Origin: an uncultured bacterium
Lineage (GTDB): Bacteria > Cyanobacteriota > Vampirovibrionia > Gastranaerophilales > Gastranaerophilaceae
Assembly: GCA_902777605.1 (NCBI GenBank)
Contig: CACYUI010000011.1
Location: 1-64,000, forward strand
Length of the DNA: 64,000 nt
Direction: 5' to 3'
The translations under genes were made by a program, and so were the position numbers. The notes under the pieces were generated by a model. The model did no database searches. It was not told where the DNA came from and was given only the letters and a program-made list of their open reading frames with translations. Positions 1 through 7,972 of this stretch are shown here, one piece after another. Positions within the stretch are counted from its first letter, which is position 1; every line of letters begins with the position of its first letter.

Positions 1-2
1 AT

Positions 3-62
3 AATCAAGACTGGATAAAGTCAATTGAAAATAAAAAGACGGGAGTTGGAGTAAATGCGTAA
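3..62 (+). CDS. rfbB: C-terminal end of dTDP-glucose 4,6-dehydratase (partial)
   Basis: An open frame enters from the left edge and ends at a TAA at 60-62, 8 bp into the next gene. The visible tail begins NQDWIKSI, which resembles the tail of RmlB/RfbB proteins. RfbB would make dTDP-4-keto-6-deoxyglucose for the two rhamnose genes that follow. Only 19 codons are visible, so the identification rests mostly on context. Confidence 0.5.
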   Translation, partial: NQDWIKSIENKKTGVGVNA

Positions 63-915
63 AAAAGTACTCGTAACAGGTGCAAATGGTATGCTTGGTC
101 AAGACCTCTGTCCGATTTTAGAGGATGAAGGATATGAAGTTGTTGAAACAGATATTCAGAATTTAGATATTACAAATCCTGAAATGGTTGGTCAAGTTTT
201 AAATAGTGAACAACCTGATATAGTTATTCACTGTGCTGCGTATACTAATGTTGATAAAGCAGAAGAAGATTTGGGAACCGCCAGAAAAATAAATGCATAT
301 GGTACAGAAAATCTTGCTAAAGTTTGTGGTAAAAAGGATATAACGATGGTTTATATTTCTACCGATTATGTCTTTAGCGGTAATGGCACTAAACCTTATC
401 TTCCTACAGATGAAACAGCACCTTTAAATAATTATGGTTTAACAAAATGGGAAGGCGAAGAAGCTGTAAGAAAATATGTTCCAAAGCATTTTATAACAAG
501 AACGAGTTGGTTATATGGAATTCACGGTAAGAATTTTGTTGAAACAATGTTATCTTTGGCAGATAAACCTGAATTAAAAGTTGTAGATGATCAAATCGGA
601 TGCCCTACTTGGACGGTAGAGTTATCTAATGGCATTGTAAAGATATTGAAAACTGAGGACTATGGAACTTATCACATCTGTGGCAGCGGAAAAACATCTT
701 GGTATGGTTTTGCAAAAGAGATATTTGATCAGTATAAAAAAATTTCTCCCTCGCCCCTTGAGGGAGAGGGTTGGGGTGAGGGGTTAAAACCTTGTACAAC
801 AAATGAATTTCCTCGTCTTGCAAAAAGACCTGCATATAGCGTTATGGAAAATAACAAAATTTGCAGAAATTGGAAAGCGGCATTAAAAGATTATTTAGCA
901 CTAAGAGAGGTTTAG
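55..915 (+). CDS. rfbD: dTDP-4-dehydrorhamnose reductase with a repeat-derived insertion
   Basis: RfbD/RmlD catalyses the last step of dTDP-L-rhamnose synthesis, reducing dTDP-4-dehydrorhamnose in the cytoplasm. It is an extended SDR protein of 286 residues: the nucleotide-binding GANGMLG is at residues 9-15, STDYVF at about 102-107, and the catalytic YxxxK is Y127/K131. It overlaps the preceding rfbB end by 8 bp and is 1 bp from rfbA, so this is one operon. Odd: residues about 231-244 ([14 protein letters not shown]) are encoded by a GC-rich palindromic repeat (745-783, 39 bp, a multiple of 3) inserted between KKI and KPCTTNEF, just before the conserved C-terminal RPAYSV motif. The frame stays open, so the protein is probably still made. 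Confidence 0.93.
   Translation: MRKKVLVTGANGMLGQDLCPILEDEGYEVVETDIQNLDITNPEMVGQVLNSEQPDIVIHCAAYTNVDKAEEDLGTARKINAYGTENLAKVCGKKDITMVYISTDYVFSGNGTKPYLPTDETAPLNNYGLTKWEGEEAVRKYVPKHFITRTSWLYGIHGKNFVETMLSLADKPELKVVDDQIGCPTWTVELSNGIVKILKTEDYGTYHICGSGKTSWYGFAKEIFDQYKKISPSPLEGEGWGEGLKPCTTNEFPRLAKRPAYSVMENNKICRNWKAALKDYLALREV
745..783. repeat. REP-like GC-rich palindromic element inside rfbD
   Basis: A 39-bp GC-rich block in AT-rich DNA, with an inner dyad (CCCTCGCCCC TTGA GGG type). A second copy with one clear mismatch is at 31721-31757 and a degenerate third at about 55787-55816. Because 39 is divisible by 3, the insertion keeps rfbD in frame. Confidence 0.85.
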
Positions 916-916
916 A

Positions 917-1783
917 ATGAAAGGAATTGTACTTGCAGGCGGAAGCGGAACAAGATTATATCCAAGCACAATGGTTGTTTCAAAACAACTGTTACCTGTA
1001 TATGACAAACCTATGATTTATTATCCTATATCTGTTTTAATGCTTGCGGGTATAAAGGACATTTTAATAATTTCAACTCCTCACGATTTACCTAATTTTG
1101 AAACACTACTTGGTGATGGTTCTCAATTTGGAGTACATTTTTCATACAAAGTTCAACCAAGCCCCGATGGACTTGCACAAGCATTTATACTGGGAGAGAA
1201 ATTTATTGGTAACGATAATGTTGCAATGATTCTAGGTGATAATATTTTCTACGGTGCAGGTTTTTCTCAATCCCTGCACGAAGCAGTTAAAAGAGCAAAT
1301 AATGGTGTTGCAACTGTTTTTGGGTACTATGTAAAAGATCCCGAGAGATTTGGAGTAGTAGAGTTTGATGAAAACGGCAAAGCTCTTTCTCTGGAAGAAA
1401 AACCCAAAAATCCTAAATCAAATTATGCAGTAACTGGATTATATTTTTATGACAATAAAGTCATAGAATATGCAAAAAATTTAAAACCGTCTGCAAGAGG
1501 TGAACTTGAAATTACAGACCTAAATAAGATTTATTTAGAAAAAGGCAATTTGCATACTAATCTTCTAGGAAGAGGCTTTGCTTGGTTAGATACAGGAACA
1601 CACAATTCTTTATTAAAAGCAGGGCAATATGTTCAGACAATTGAAGAAAATCAGGGAATAAAAATAGCTTGCTTAGAAGAAGTTGCATATCGTGTCGGAT
1701 TTTTGACAAAAGAGCAAATTCAGAAGGAAGCTGATAAATACAAGAAAAATGAATATTTTTCTTATGTAAAAAATATAAAATAG
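917..1783 (+). CDS. rfbA: Glucose-1-phosphate thymidylyltransferase
   Basis: RfbA/RmlA joins dTTP and glucose-1-phosphate to give dTDP-glucose, the first step of dTDP-rhamnose synthesis. At 288 residues it has the family's usual length. The N-terminus shows the nucleotidyltransferase signature GGSGTRLYP (about 8-16) followed by [16 protein letters not shown] (about 22-37); LGDN and an EEKP segment follow in the middle. Its start lies 1 bp after the rfbD stop, so translation is probably coupled. The product feeds O-antigen or another rhamnose-containing surface polymer. Confidence 0.96.
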   Translation: MKGIVLAGGSGTRLYPSTMVVSKQLLPVYDKPMIYYPISVLMLAGIKDILIISTPHDLPNFETLLGDGSQFGVHFSYKVQPSPDGLAQAFILGEKFIGNDNVAMILGDNIFYGAGFSQSLHEAVKRANNGVATVFGYYVKDPERFGVVEFDENGKALSLEEKPKNPKSNYAVTGLYFYDNKVIEYAKNLKPSARGELEITDLNKIYLEKGNLHTNLLGRGFAWLDTGTHNSLLKAGQYVQTIEENQGIKIACLEEVAYRVGFLTKEQIQKEADKYKKNEYFSYVKNIK

Positions 1784-1797
1784 TCGCTAGGTACAAT

Positions 1798-2169
1798 ATG
1801 AAATTTGAACAATTATATATTGGAGTTGATATTGAAGAAGTCATCAGGTTTGAAAATAAGTCTGCTGACAAAGATAAAGCCTTACTAGATAAAATATTCA
1901 CTAAAGCTGAACTTGAATATTGTTTTTCTAAAATGTTCTACGCACAACATTTGACAGCAAGATATTGCGCAAAAGAAGCTGTAGTAAAAGCTCTATATCC
2001 TGCAGGAATACATGATGTTTACTATAAAGACATTGAGGTTTTAAATGATGCTGATGGATGTCCGTCAGTTAGCATAAAAAAATATCCGAATATAAAAACA
2101 AAACTATCTTTGTCACATACAAAGACAACTGCAATAGCATCTGTTATACTATCTGTTCAAAATTTCTGA
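1798..2169 (+). CDS. acpS: Holo-[acyl-carrier-protein] synthase
   Basis: AcpS moves 4'-phosphopantetheine from CoA to a serine of acyl carrier protein. The 123-residue length is typical. The family motifs are present: GVDIEEVIRF near residue 9, FTKAELEYC, ARYCAKEAVVKAL with E60 and K64 as likely Mg/CoA ligands, and the C-terminal LSLSHT strand. It follows rfbA by 14 bp on the same strand and its end overlaps the convergent gene at 2144-2857 by 26 bp. Confidence 0.9.
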   Translation: MKFEQLYIGVDIEEVIRFENKSADKDKALLDKIFTKAELEYCFSKMFYAQHLTARYCAKEAVVKALYPAGIHDVYYKDIEVLNDADGCPSVSIKKYPNIKTKLSLSHTKTTAIASVILSVQNF

Positions 2170-2857
2170 TCTGATTTTTTCTTTCTTCAATCTGCAATAA
2201 CATTAGATTGGCAAAATCAGCTTCTTTGTATTTACCATATTTTGTAAAAGTTTTATGAGCCTTTTTTAATAAAACTGTAGCTTTATTTGGATCTATACCC
2301 ATTAAAAATTTTGAAATATCAACCCTTGTTTTAGCAAGTTCCAATTTGTATTTTTTTATAGAACTTTCTCCTCTTGTGTAAGTTCTGAAATTTTCCTTTG
2401 CTTCTCTAAAATTACTACAAATTTCTTTTAAAACTTCTTCTTCGCTAATCAAAACTTCTTTATATTTGTGCTTTTGTTTAGTTTGTTTATATAAAATTTT
2501 CAAATCCACAAGTCTTGCATGCTCGTGTATGATGTCACCATTCTTCCTTGAATATTCAAGAGCTTTCATCACATAATGCTCTTTTACATTAGGAGCTAGA
2601 AAGGGCATTTTTATTAAGCTTGAATATATCATTCCCGGAATATCGCTATGTCCCGTTTTTTCCAGAAGGTTTGCAAATGTAAATAAACTACCGGCATATC
2701 CTCTTTCCAAGCCAAGTTTTTTATACTCTTTTTCATACTTATTTAATTGAGATATGACATATATTGGCTTTAGAGACTTGTTCATTATCATGCGTTCTTG
2801 AAAAGCCTGAAAATTATTATTCAAAATGTTAAAACTTCTTCTATCTATCTTTGACAT
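2144..2857 (-). CDS. Hypothetical helical protein, possibly TPR-like
   Basis: A 237-residue protein with no recognised domain. It is lysine/glutamate-rich and appears all alpha-helical. Stretches such as AGSLFTFANLLEKTG and KVLLKKAHKTFTKYGKYKEADFANLML-type spacing suggest tetratricopeptide-like repeats, but no clear consensus is visible. There is no signal peptide or membrane segment. The ATG at 2857 has only a weak ribosome site. It converges on acpS with a 26-bp overlap. Confidence 0.7.
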   Translation of the reverse strand: MSKIDRRSFNILNNNFQAFQERMIMNKSLKPIYVISQLNKYEKEYKKLGLERGYAGSLFTFANLLEKTGHSDIPGMIYSSLIKMPFLAPNVKEHYVMKALEYSRKNGDIIHEHARLVDLKILYKQTKQKHKYKEVLISEEEVLKEICSNFREAKENFRTYTRGESSIKKYKLELAKTRVDISKFLMGIDPNKATVLLKKAHKTFTKYGKYKEADFANLMLLQIEERKNQIRNFEQIV

Positions 2858-2936
2858 ATAGAGAATAAAACATCTAAAAATAAATTTTGCTTTTTACTCA
2901 TGTGTAGAATTTTACATAGCAATGTAGACAACTAAA

Positions 2937-3779
2937 TTATATAGAATTTAGCATAGTTATTTCTTTTGAATCAATTGGTTTATCATCAGTATTGAGCCTT
3001 CCGAGCGGAACTGTTTTGTTTGTTCCATGCCAGTCACTGCCGCCTGAGATCAAAAGGTTATTCTCTTTTGCACAACTCTTTAAAAACTCAATTTCTTTCA
3101 TATCATATCTTGAATAATAGCACTCAAGACCTTTTATTCCACATTCAATCATCGTTTTAAGCTTTGGTAAAAATTCTTTCTCAGACAAATGCTCTTCACC
3201 TTCACCACCCAAAGGATGCGCCCAGACAGGAATTCCTCCGGCTGTAATAATGGTCTTAATTGCCTCTCCTCCGTCAAATTTTGTATTTCCGGTTTTGCAG
3301 GCATCAAGATACTTCTTCATAGCATCAACATTATTATCAGATAAACCTCGTTTTACAAGAATGTTAGCAATATGTGTTTTAACAACACTTTTCCTTGAAT
3401 ATAACCAGTCAAGCTCATCCTTTGTCAGTTCAATATTCCAAACTTCTTTCAAATATTTTATACGCGTTTCAAGCTTTGTTCTGCGAAGCTTTTTGCCAAG
3501 CGCTATAAGCTCTGTTAAATCTTTGTTTTGAGGATTAATGTTGTAACCAAGGATGTGGCATTTTACATCCCGCAATTTGCAAGTCAGTTCAACTCCATTT
3601 ATGAATTTTATATCAGCAGGAAGTTTCGTTTTTTCTATTTCAAAAAGACCGTTAACGGTATCGTGGTCTGTAAGTGCAAAAATTTTTATGTTTGCTTCGC
3701 GAACCTTTTCAAGTAACTCTTTAACAGAAAAACTTCCGTCGGAATTGTCACTATGAAGATGTAAATCGAATCTTGCCAT
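2937..3779 (-). CDS. PHP-domain phosphoesterase (TrpH/YciV-like)
   Basis: A 280-residue PHP-family metal-dependent phosphoesterase. The motifs run in order: HLHSDNSDG (about 7-15), ALTDHDT (about 35-41), GVELTC, HILGYN, AHPLGG and a C-terminal GGSDWHG, supplying the histidines and aspartates that bind the metal cluster. Relatives act on 3',5'-nucleoside bisphosphates or trim short RNAs (RNase AM); which activity applies here cannot be told from sequence. It stands alone between a hypothetical gene and hsp20 on the same strand. Confidence 0.88.
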   Translation of the reverse strand: MARFDLHLHSDNSDGSFSVKELLEKVREANIKIFALTDHDTVNGLFEIEKTKLPADIKFINGVELTCKLRDVKCHILGYNINPQNKDLTELIALGKKLRRTKLETRIKYLKEVWNIELTKDELDWLYSRKSVVKTHIANILVKRGLSDNNVDAMKKYLDACKTGNTKFDGGEAIKTIITAGGIPVWAHPLGGEGEEHLSEKEFLPKLKTMIECGIKGLECYYSRYDMKEIEFLKSCAKENNLLISGGSDWHGTNKTVPLGRLNTDDKPIDSKEITMLNSI

Positions 3780-3800
3780 AACAAAGTTTTAGCATAAAAA

Positions 3801-3826
3801 TATGGCGGGTTACAACACCCGCCATA
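3801..3826 (-). terminator. Rho-independent terminator after hsp20
   Basis: Perfect 10-bp arms TATGGCGGGT / ACCCGCCATA with a 6-nt loop, followed on the minus strand by ATTTTTATG. It lies 30 bp beyond the hsp20 stop. Confidence 0.85.
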
Positions 3827-3855
3827 TAACAATCAAGTTATCTTATAAGCGATTA

Positions 3856-4317
3856 TTATTTAATTGTAAGTTTTTTAACCTTGTCGGTTTCCTTTTCTAC
3901 TTTTGGTGCAATAATTTTCAGAATACCGTGTTCAAGGTGAGCATCAGTTTTTTCAACATCAATCTCTGCCGGGAAGTAAATTGTTCTTGAAAATTCACCG
4001 TAGCGGAACTCAGATTTTCTGTAGCTCTTTGTATCTTCCTTATTTTCCTCTTCCTTTTTCGCATTTATGGTAATGTGGTTTTTGTCAATATCAATATCTA
4101 AGTCCTCTTTCTTTACTCCCGGAAGTTCTGCTTTTACACAGTATTCATTGTCCTTCTCGTGAAGTTCAACCGGCATTGCAAGTTTGTCGCACTCTGCTTC
4201 TTCGTTGTATATATATTCAGGGAAGAAGCTATCAAAATTTCTGTTTAGAATTGATGAAATTTCATCATTTACTGAACGAATAAATCTGTCAGGTGTTTTT
4301 TTAATTAAGAATTTCAT
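3856..4317 (-). CDS. Small heat-shock protein Hsp20/alpha-crystallin family
   Basis: A cytoplasmic holdase chaperone of 153 residues. The alpha-crystallin domain spans roughly 47-140, with AELPGVKKEDLDID and the conserved AHLEHGILKIIAPK strand, and the protein ends with an IxI-like LTIK tail. The start at 4317 is chosen because AAAGGAGG lies 6 bases upstream; a longer frame to 4488 is open but lacks a ribosome site. The leader contains an inverted repeat (4331-4370) and two GGGGTAAAT motifs (4336, 4418), suggesting regulation at the RNA or DNA level. No CIRCE element is visible. Confidence 0.93.
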   Translation of the reverse strand: MKFLIKKTPDRFIRSVNDEISSILNRNFDSFFPEYIYNEEAECDKLAMPVELHEKDNEYCVKAELPGVKKEDLDIDIDKNHITINAKKEEENKEDTKSYRKSEFRYGEFSRTIYFPAEIDVEKTDAHLEHGILKIIAPKVEKETDKVKKLTIK

Positions 4318-4330
4318 AAATGCCTCCTTT

Positions 4331-4370
4331 GGGTAGGGGTAAATATATTGGATTTTATTTATCCTTACCC
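4331..4370 (-). promoter_or_regulatory. Leader hairpin directly upstream of the hsp20 ribosome site
   Basis: On the minus strand GGGTAAGGATAAA pairs with TTTACCCCTACCC (11 of 13 positions), and the hairpin ends exactly where AAAGGAGG begins. It could be a temperature-sensitive leader or an operator; the sequence alone does not decide. Confidence 0.45.
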
Positions 4371-4532
4371 GACTTATTAAATACTTTCTTTCAACACTTT
4401 TATTATTACTCCAATTTGGGGTAAATCTTAATTTTTTAACAAAGAAATAACAATATGTGCCAAATGTTATTTTTTTGTTAATTTTCATTGATTTTCGAAA
4501 ATGAGTGTTATATAGTGAATGTATATTACCCT

Positions 4533-4629
4533 ATAAAACAGTATCGGGATGTAGCGCAGCTTGGTAGCGCACCGTGTTCGGGTCGCGGGGGTCGCAAGTT
4601 CGAATCTTGTCATCCCGATACTGTTTTAT
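4533..4629. repeat. Inverted repeat extending the tRNA-Pro acceptor stem
   Basis: The 12 bases before the tRNA (ending AAAACAGTAT) are perfectly complementary to the 12 bases starting at its discriminator base (ATACTGTTTT and on). With the 7-bp acceptor stem this makes a continuous 19-bp helix. It may act as processing signal or terminator. Confidence 0.7.
4545..4618 (+). tRNA. tRNA-Pro (anticodon CGG)
   Basis: A 74-nt cloverleaf: acceptor CGGGATG/CATCCCG, D stem GCGC/GCGC, anticodon stem CCGTG/CGCGG with loop TTCGGGT (anticodon CGG, reads CCG), T arm GCAAG-TTCGAAT-CTTGT, discriminator A. CCA is not encoded. It stands alone. Confidence 0.95.
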
Positions 4630-4768
4630 TTCATTAAATGTAACTAGCCCCACAACTATCCTACTTTTTTATACGATAAAATCTATCTTAGTTATTTTCA
4701 TCTAAACAGTTGATGTCAAACATTGACAAAACAATTATTATACTTATGGACTATAGTAGGGATTAGGT

Positions 4769-5869
4769 ATGATAAACTCAATATTTTTTGATGAATTATA
4801 CAAACAATATGCTTGGTACGATTCAATATTCACACCTGTTGTGGAGAATTGTAGCAACGAATTTTTCTTTGAAGGTTTTGAATACAAACTTGCTTCTATC
4901 AGTACCAATATGAATGTTTTGGCACAAAACGAAACATTTTTTGTGACAAAAGTCAAAATAAATTCTAAAAATGATGTATATATAAGAATTTCGCAAAATG
5001 CTATTAATGTAATATTAGACAAAGTTTTAGGGAAAAATAATCGTAAATTTGATTTAACTGAGGTGACAGAACTAGAAGCGAGAATTATAACAGCTTTTAA
5101 TGACTTTTTGTATGAATCTTTATCACCTAATTTTACTATAGAACCCAACAGAAGATATACTGAAATATTACACCTAACCTACTTTGTAAAGAGCGAAAGC
5201 TCTGATAATGCGGCAAAGTTTATAATATCTGTACCAAAAGAAATTCTTTCGCCGACAGAAATTGATATCAGTCAACAAAGATTTACAGATATGGATTTTG
5301 CGCAAAGTTTGGTAGAAGTAAATCTGTTATTGGGAACAACAACATTCCCACTTGCAGATGTTAAAAAACTTGATGTTGGAGATATTGTTGTTTTTGAAAA
5401 CAGTAATTCTTCAGAAATGACTTTGATTTGCGACAATATAGTACAAAAATTTAGGATAAATCCTAACACGGATATTGTAGAACCATACGATAACATTGGC
5501 GGAGGGAACGGAATGGACGGAATAGATACAAATACTAATCTTTGGGATAGTATTCAGGTTGATATGGGAGCTGAGTTTGACAAAGTTAAAGTAACTTTAG
5601 GCGAACTTAAAAGCATAGAAGAAGGTTTAATTGTAGACCTTTGCTCTGTATATGACAATAATGTATCACTCAAGGTCGGCGGAAAAACCGTAGCAACAGG
5701 AGAGCTTGTAATAATTAATGACAGATTTGGTGTGAGAATACAAAAAGTAAACGAATCCGATCCAAACCCTGAACCATCTCCTGTACATCAGCAAGAAAAA
5801 ACCGAACAATCAGAAGGTGGAGAAGATTTTGATTACAGCGACTTTGAGGTTGAAGAACCACAAGGTTGA
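4769..5869 (+). CDS. Flagellar motor switch protein, FliM/FliN-like with SpoA domains
   Basis: A 366-residue protein of the flagellar C-ring. Residues about 50-125 resemble the CheC-like middle domain of FliM (LDKVLG..FDLTEVTELEARIITAF). Two SpoA/FliN-type domains follow: SLVEVNLLLGTTTFPLADVKKLDVGDIV (about 180-220) and a C-terminal one (about 270-335) with VTLGELKSIEEGLIVDL and GGKTVATGELVIINDRFGVRI. It ends in an acidic E/D/Q-rich tail. A ribosome site (GGGATTAGGT) precedes the ATG. It starts the fliO-P-Q-R block. Separate FliM and FliN genes are not in this window, so fliM or fliN alone would be over-precise. Confidence 0.82.
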   Translation: MINSIFFDELYKQYAWYDSIFTPVVENCSNEFFFEGFEYKLASISTNMNVLAQNETFFVTKVKINSKNDVYIRISQNAINVILDKVLGKNNRKFDLTEVTELEARIITAFNDFLYESLSPNFTIEPNRRYTEILHLTYFVKSESSDNAAKFIISVPKEILSPTEIDISQQRFTDMDFAQSLVEVNLLLGTTTFPLADVKKLDVGDIVVFENSNSSEMTLICDNIVQKFRINPNTDIVEPYDNIGGGNGMDGIDTNTNLWDSIQVDMGAEFDKVKVTLGELKSIEEGLIVDLCSVYDNNVSLKVGGKTVATGELVIINDRFGVRIQKVNESDPNPEPSPVHQQEKTEQSEGGEDFDYSDFEVEEPQG

Positions 5870-5945
5870 TTTTGGGGTAAATGTAATTAAGTATAAAGTA
5901 AAGCTTACTTAATCATTTGCTCACTTTTACGAAAGGATATGAAAA

Positions 5946-6389
5946 ATGGGATATTTCGCGAATTTTATGATTTATACTTTTGCAATGATAGGAATCATTG
6001 TTATTGCTCTGCTTGTATTTAAACATTCTACATCTATTGGTGGCGCTAAAAGCTCAAAACTCTTAAAACTAGTTGATACAATGTCTCTCGGTCAAAGAAA
6101 AATGCTATACATAGTATCAACCGGTAAAGAAAAATTTTTGATAGCCGGTGATACCGACAGAACAACTTTAATATCAAAATTGGATAGTATATCTGACGAA
6201 GTAACAAATATAGTACAAAAAGAAGAAATACCAACTGAATTTTCTTTTCAAAAAACATTAACAAACCTTGCAAAACCAAGCTTTATGGATAAATCAAACC
6301 TCGGGATAAAATCAAGTTTGTTAACTAAAAAAACACAAAACTCTGAACAATCAGTATTAAGAAGTTTAGCTCAAAGAATAAGTAAATAA
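5946..6389 (+). CDS. fliO: Flagellar biosynthesis protein FliO
   Basis: FliO helps FliP assemble in the flagellar export gate. This 147-residue protein has one N-terminal membrane segment (about 5-25) followed by the typical cytoplasmic segment LKLVDTMSLGQRKMLYIVSTGKEKFLIAGDTD. Sequence conservation in FliO is low; position directly before fliP supports the call. An AAGGAT ribosome site lies 9 bp upstream. A GGGGTAAAT motif (5874) lies in the preceding gap. Confidence 0.88.
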   Translation: MGYFANFMIYTFAMIGIIVIALLVFKHSTSIGGAKSSKLLKLVDTMSLGQRKMLYIVSTGKEKFLIAGDTDRTTLISKLDSISDEVTNIVQKEEIPTEFSFQKTLTNLAKPSFMDKSNLGIKSSLLTKKTQNSEQSVLRSLAQRISK

Positions 6390-6401
6390 AGGATTTTAAT
6401 A

Positions 6402-7040
6402 ATGGATAGCGCATTACAAAATATGAACCCTGTTCTGCAATTACTTACAGTAATGACTCTTTTTTCACTCATACCGTTTGTATTTTGCTGTATGACATGT
6501 TTTTTAAGATTTACAATTGTATTTTCTCTTTTAAAAACAGCCATGGGCGTTCAAGTACCACCGTCAATTGTTACACTGGGTTTATGTATGATTCTTACTT
6601 TTTACACAATGGGCGGAGTTTTTCAACAAATGTACGAAAGAGGCTCCATACCTTACCAAAAAAATCAAAATCTTATCATGACAATTGATGAAGGCTCAAA
6701 ACCGCTTAAAGAATTTATGCTCAAACAGACAAGAGAAAACGACTTGGCATTTTTTGTAGAATTAAAACGCAAAGCTCCGCCAAAATCTCCCGATGAAATT
6801 ACAATTTGGGAAGTAGCTCCTGCATACATTTTAAGTGAATTAAAAACTGCTTTTGAAATAGGATTTATCGTATTTGTACCATTCATCGTTCTAGACCTTG
6901 TTGTAGCAAACATCTTGCTTGCTCTTGGTATGTTTATGTTATCACCGACAATTATTTCTTTGCCGTTTAAGTTATTGATATTTATTGCGGTAGACGGTTG
7001 GGCTTTAATTGTACAAGGTTTGGTACAAAGCTATAACTAA
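6402..7040 (+). CDS. fliP: Flagellar type III export protein FliP
   Basis: FliP forms the core ring of the export gate with FliQ and FliR. Its 212 residues contain the family blocks TCFLRFTIVFSLLKTAMGVQVPPSIV, MGGVFQQMYE and the C-terminal ELKTAFEIGFIVFVPFIVLDLVVANILLALGM, with four membrane segments. It is shorter than enterobacterial FliP because the N-terminal cleaved signal segment is absent. It is 12 bp downstream of fliO. Confidence 0.95.
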   Translation: MDSALQNMNPVLQLLTVMTLFSLIPFVFCCMTCFLRFTIVFSLLKTAMGVQVPPSIVTLGLCMILTFYTMGGVFQQMYERGSIPYQKNQNLIMTIDEGSKPLKEFMLKQTRENDLAFFVELKRKAPPKSPDEITIWEVAPAYILSELKTAFEIGFIVFVPFIVLDLVVANILLALGMFMLSPTIISLPFKLLIFIAVDGWALIVQGLVQSYN

Positions 7041-7078
7041 AATTAACTCAATCACTTTTAACAAAAAGGACACAAAAT

Positions 7079-7570
7079 ATGGAACTTTTAACTGAATATC
7101 TTGCAAAAGGATTTATGACAATGTTATCAATATCAATGCCATGCGTACTGACCGCTGCAGCAATTGGTCTTGTTGTTGGTATAATTCAAGCTGTTACACA
7201 GGTTCAAGAGCAAACTATTGCTGCTGCGCCTAAAATTCTTGCAGTATTTTTGGTTATTATTATTGGCGGTTTAGGATTTATTAAACTTTTAACAAATTTA
7301 TTTAATGAAGGAATGGCATTAGCGTTCAATACAGTTACAAAAAATGATTCCTTTGTGCTTCCTGCTGATTACTACAAATACACAACTCCGTTTGAGGGGG
7401 AACTCAGTGATAAGTTTAAAAATGTACCTACCGTCAATGAAGTTATGAAAAATCCCGGTAAAGTTCCATATATAGACAGAAACCAAAAAATTAAATATTC
7501 ACCGGCTCCAAAAGCCCCTATGCCTAAGGGTAATTTTGTAGAAATTAACAAAATGCTTGGAAGACAATAA
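7079..7570 (+). CDS. fliQ: Flagellar export protein FliQ with long C-terminal extension
   Basis: The first about 88 residues are a normal FliQ: two membrane helices with GLVVGIIQAVTQVQEQT between them. FliQ proteins usually stop near residue 90. Here a further 75 residues follow, hydrophilic and proline-rich towards the end (SPAPKAPMPKGNF), with no membrane segment. AAAAAGGA precedes the ATG. The extension would lie on the cytoplasmic or periplasmic face of the gate; its role is unknown. Confidence 0.92.
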   Translation: MELLTEYLAKGFMTMLSISMPCVLTAAAIGLVVGIIQAVTQVQEQTIAAAPKILAVFLVIIIGGLGFIKLLTNLFNEGMALAFNTVTKNDSFVLPADYYKYTTPFEGELSDKFKNVPTVNEVMKNPGKVPYIDRNQKIKYSPAPKAPMPKGNFVEINKMLGRQ

Positions 7571-7586
7571 ATACGAAAGATTATAT

Positions 7587-7970
7587 ATGAAAAATTTGTT
7601 GTTATCATTAATCATCATAATATATAGTGCATCAGCAACCTTTGCGTTTGAGGATTGCTTGATTTCAACGAATAAAAAACTTTCCGACATAAAAATTGAA
7701 GACAATACTGTTATAGATGTTTTTCCACTATATACAATAATGAATGAAAAAAATACCTTGATTATTCATCCTTTAAAAAGAGGAAATACAAGATTTAGTG
7801 TTTTAAAAAACAATAAAGATATTGTGTTATTTAATGTAAAGGTTACGGAAAATGAAACAAGTATTGAGCCTATAGAAGGTTTTGATATACTTCAAATAGA
7901 TTGCCCTCCGAATTTCTATGAATTTGAACTGGACCTGCCTCCCATTTTTATTATGGAGGAAGATAGCTAA
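7587..7970 (+). CDS. Unknown secreted protein between fliQ and fliR
   Basis: A 127-residue protein with a clear signal peptide (about 1-20, ending ATFAFED). The mature part (KKLSDIKIEDNTVIDVFPLY...TLIIHPLKRGNTRFSVL..DIVLFNVKV) resembles the N-terminal domain of secretin/pilus proteins (CpaC/RhcC type N domain), a weak resemblance judged by eye. The ATG at 7587 is preferred because an earlier in-frame start at 7557 would overlap fliQ. Its stop is 2 bp before fliR, so it belongs to the flagellar operon. Confidence 0.8.
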   Translation: MKNLLLSLIIIIYSASATFAFEDCLISTNKKLSDIKIEDNTVIDVFPLYTIMNEKNTLIIHPLKRGNTRFSVLKNNKDIVLFNVKVTENETSIEPIEGFDILQIDCPPNFYEFELDLPPIFIMEEDS

Positions 7971-7972
7971 CA

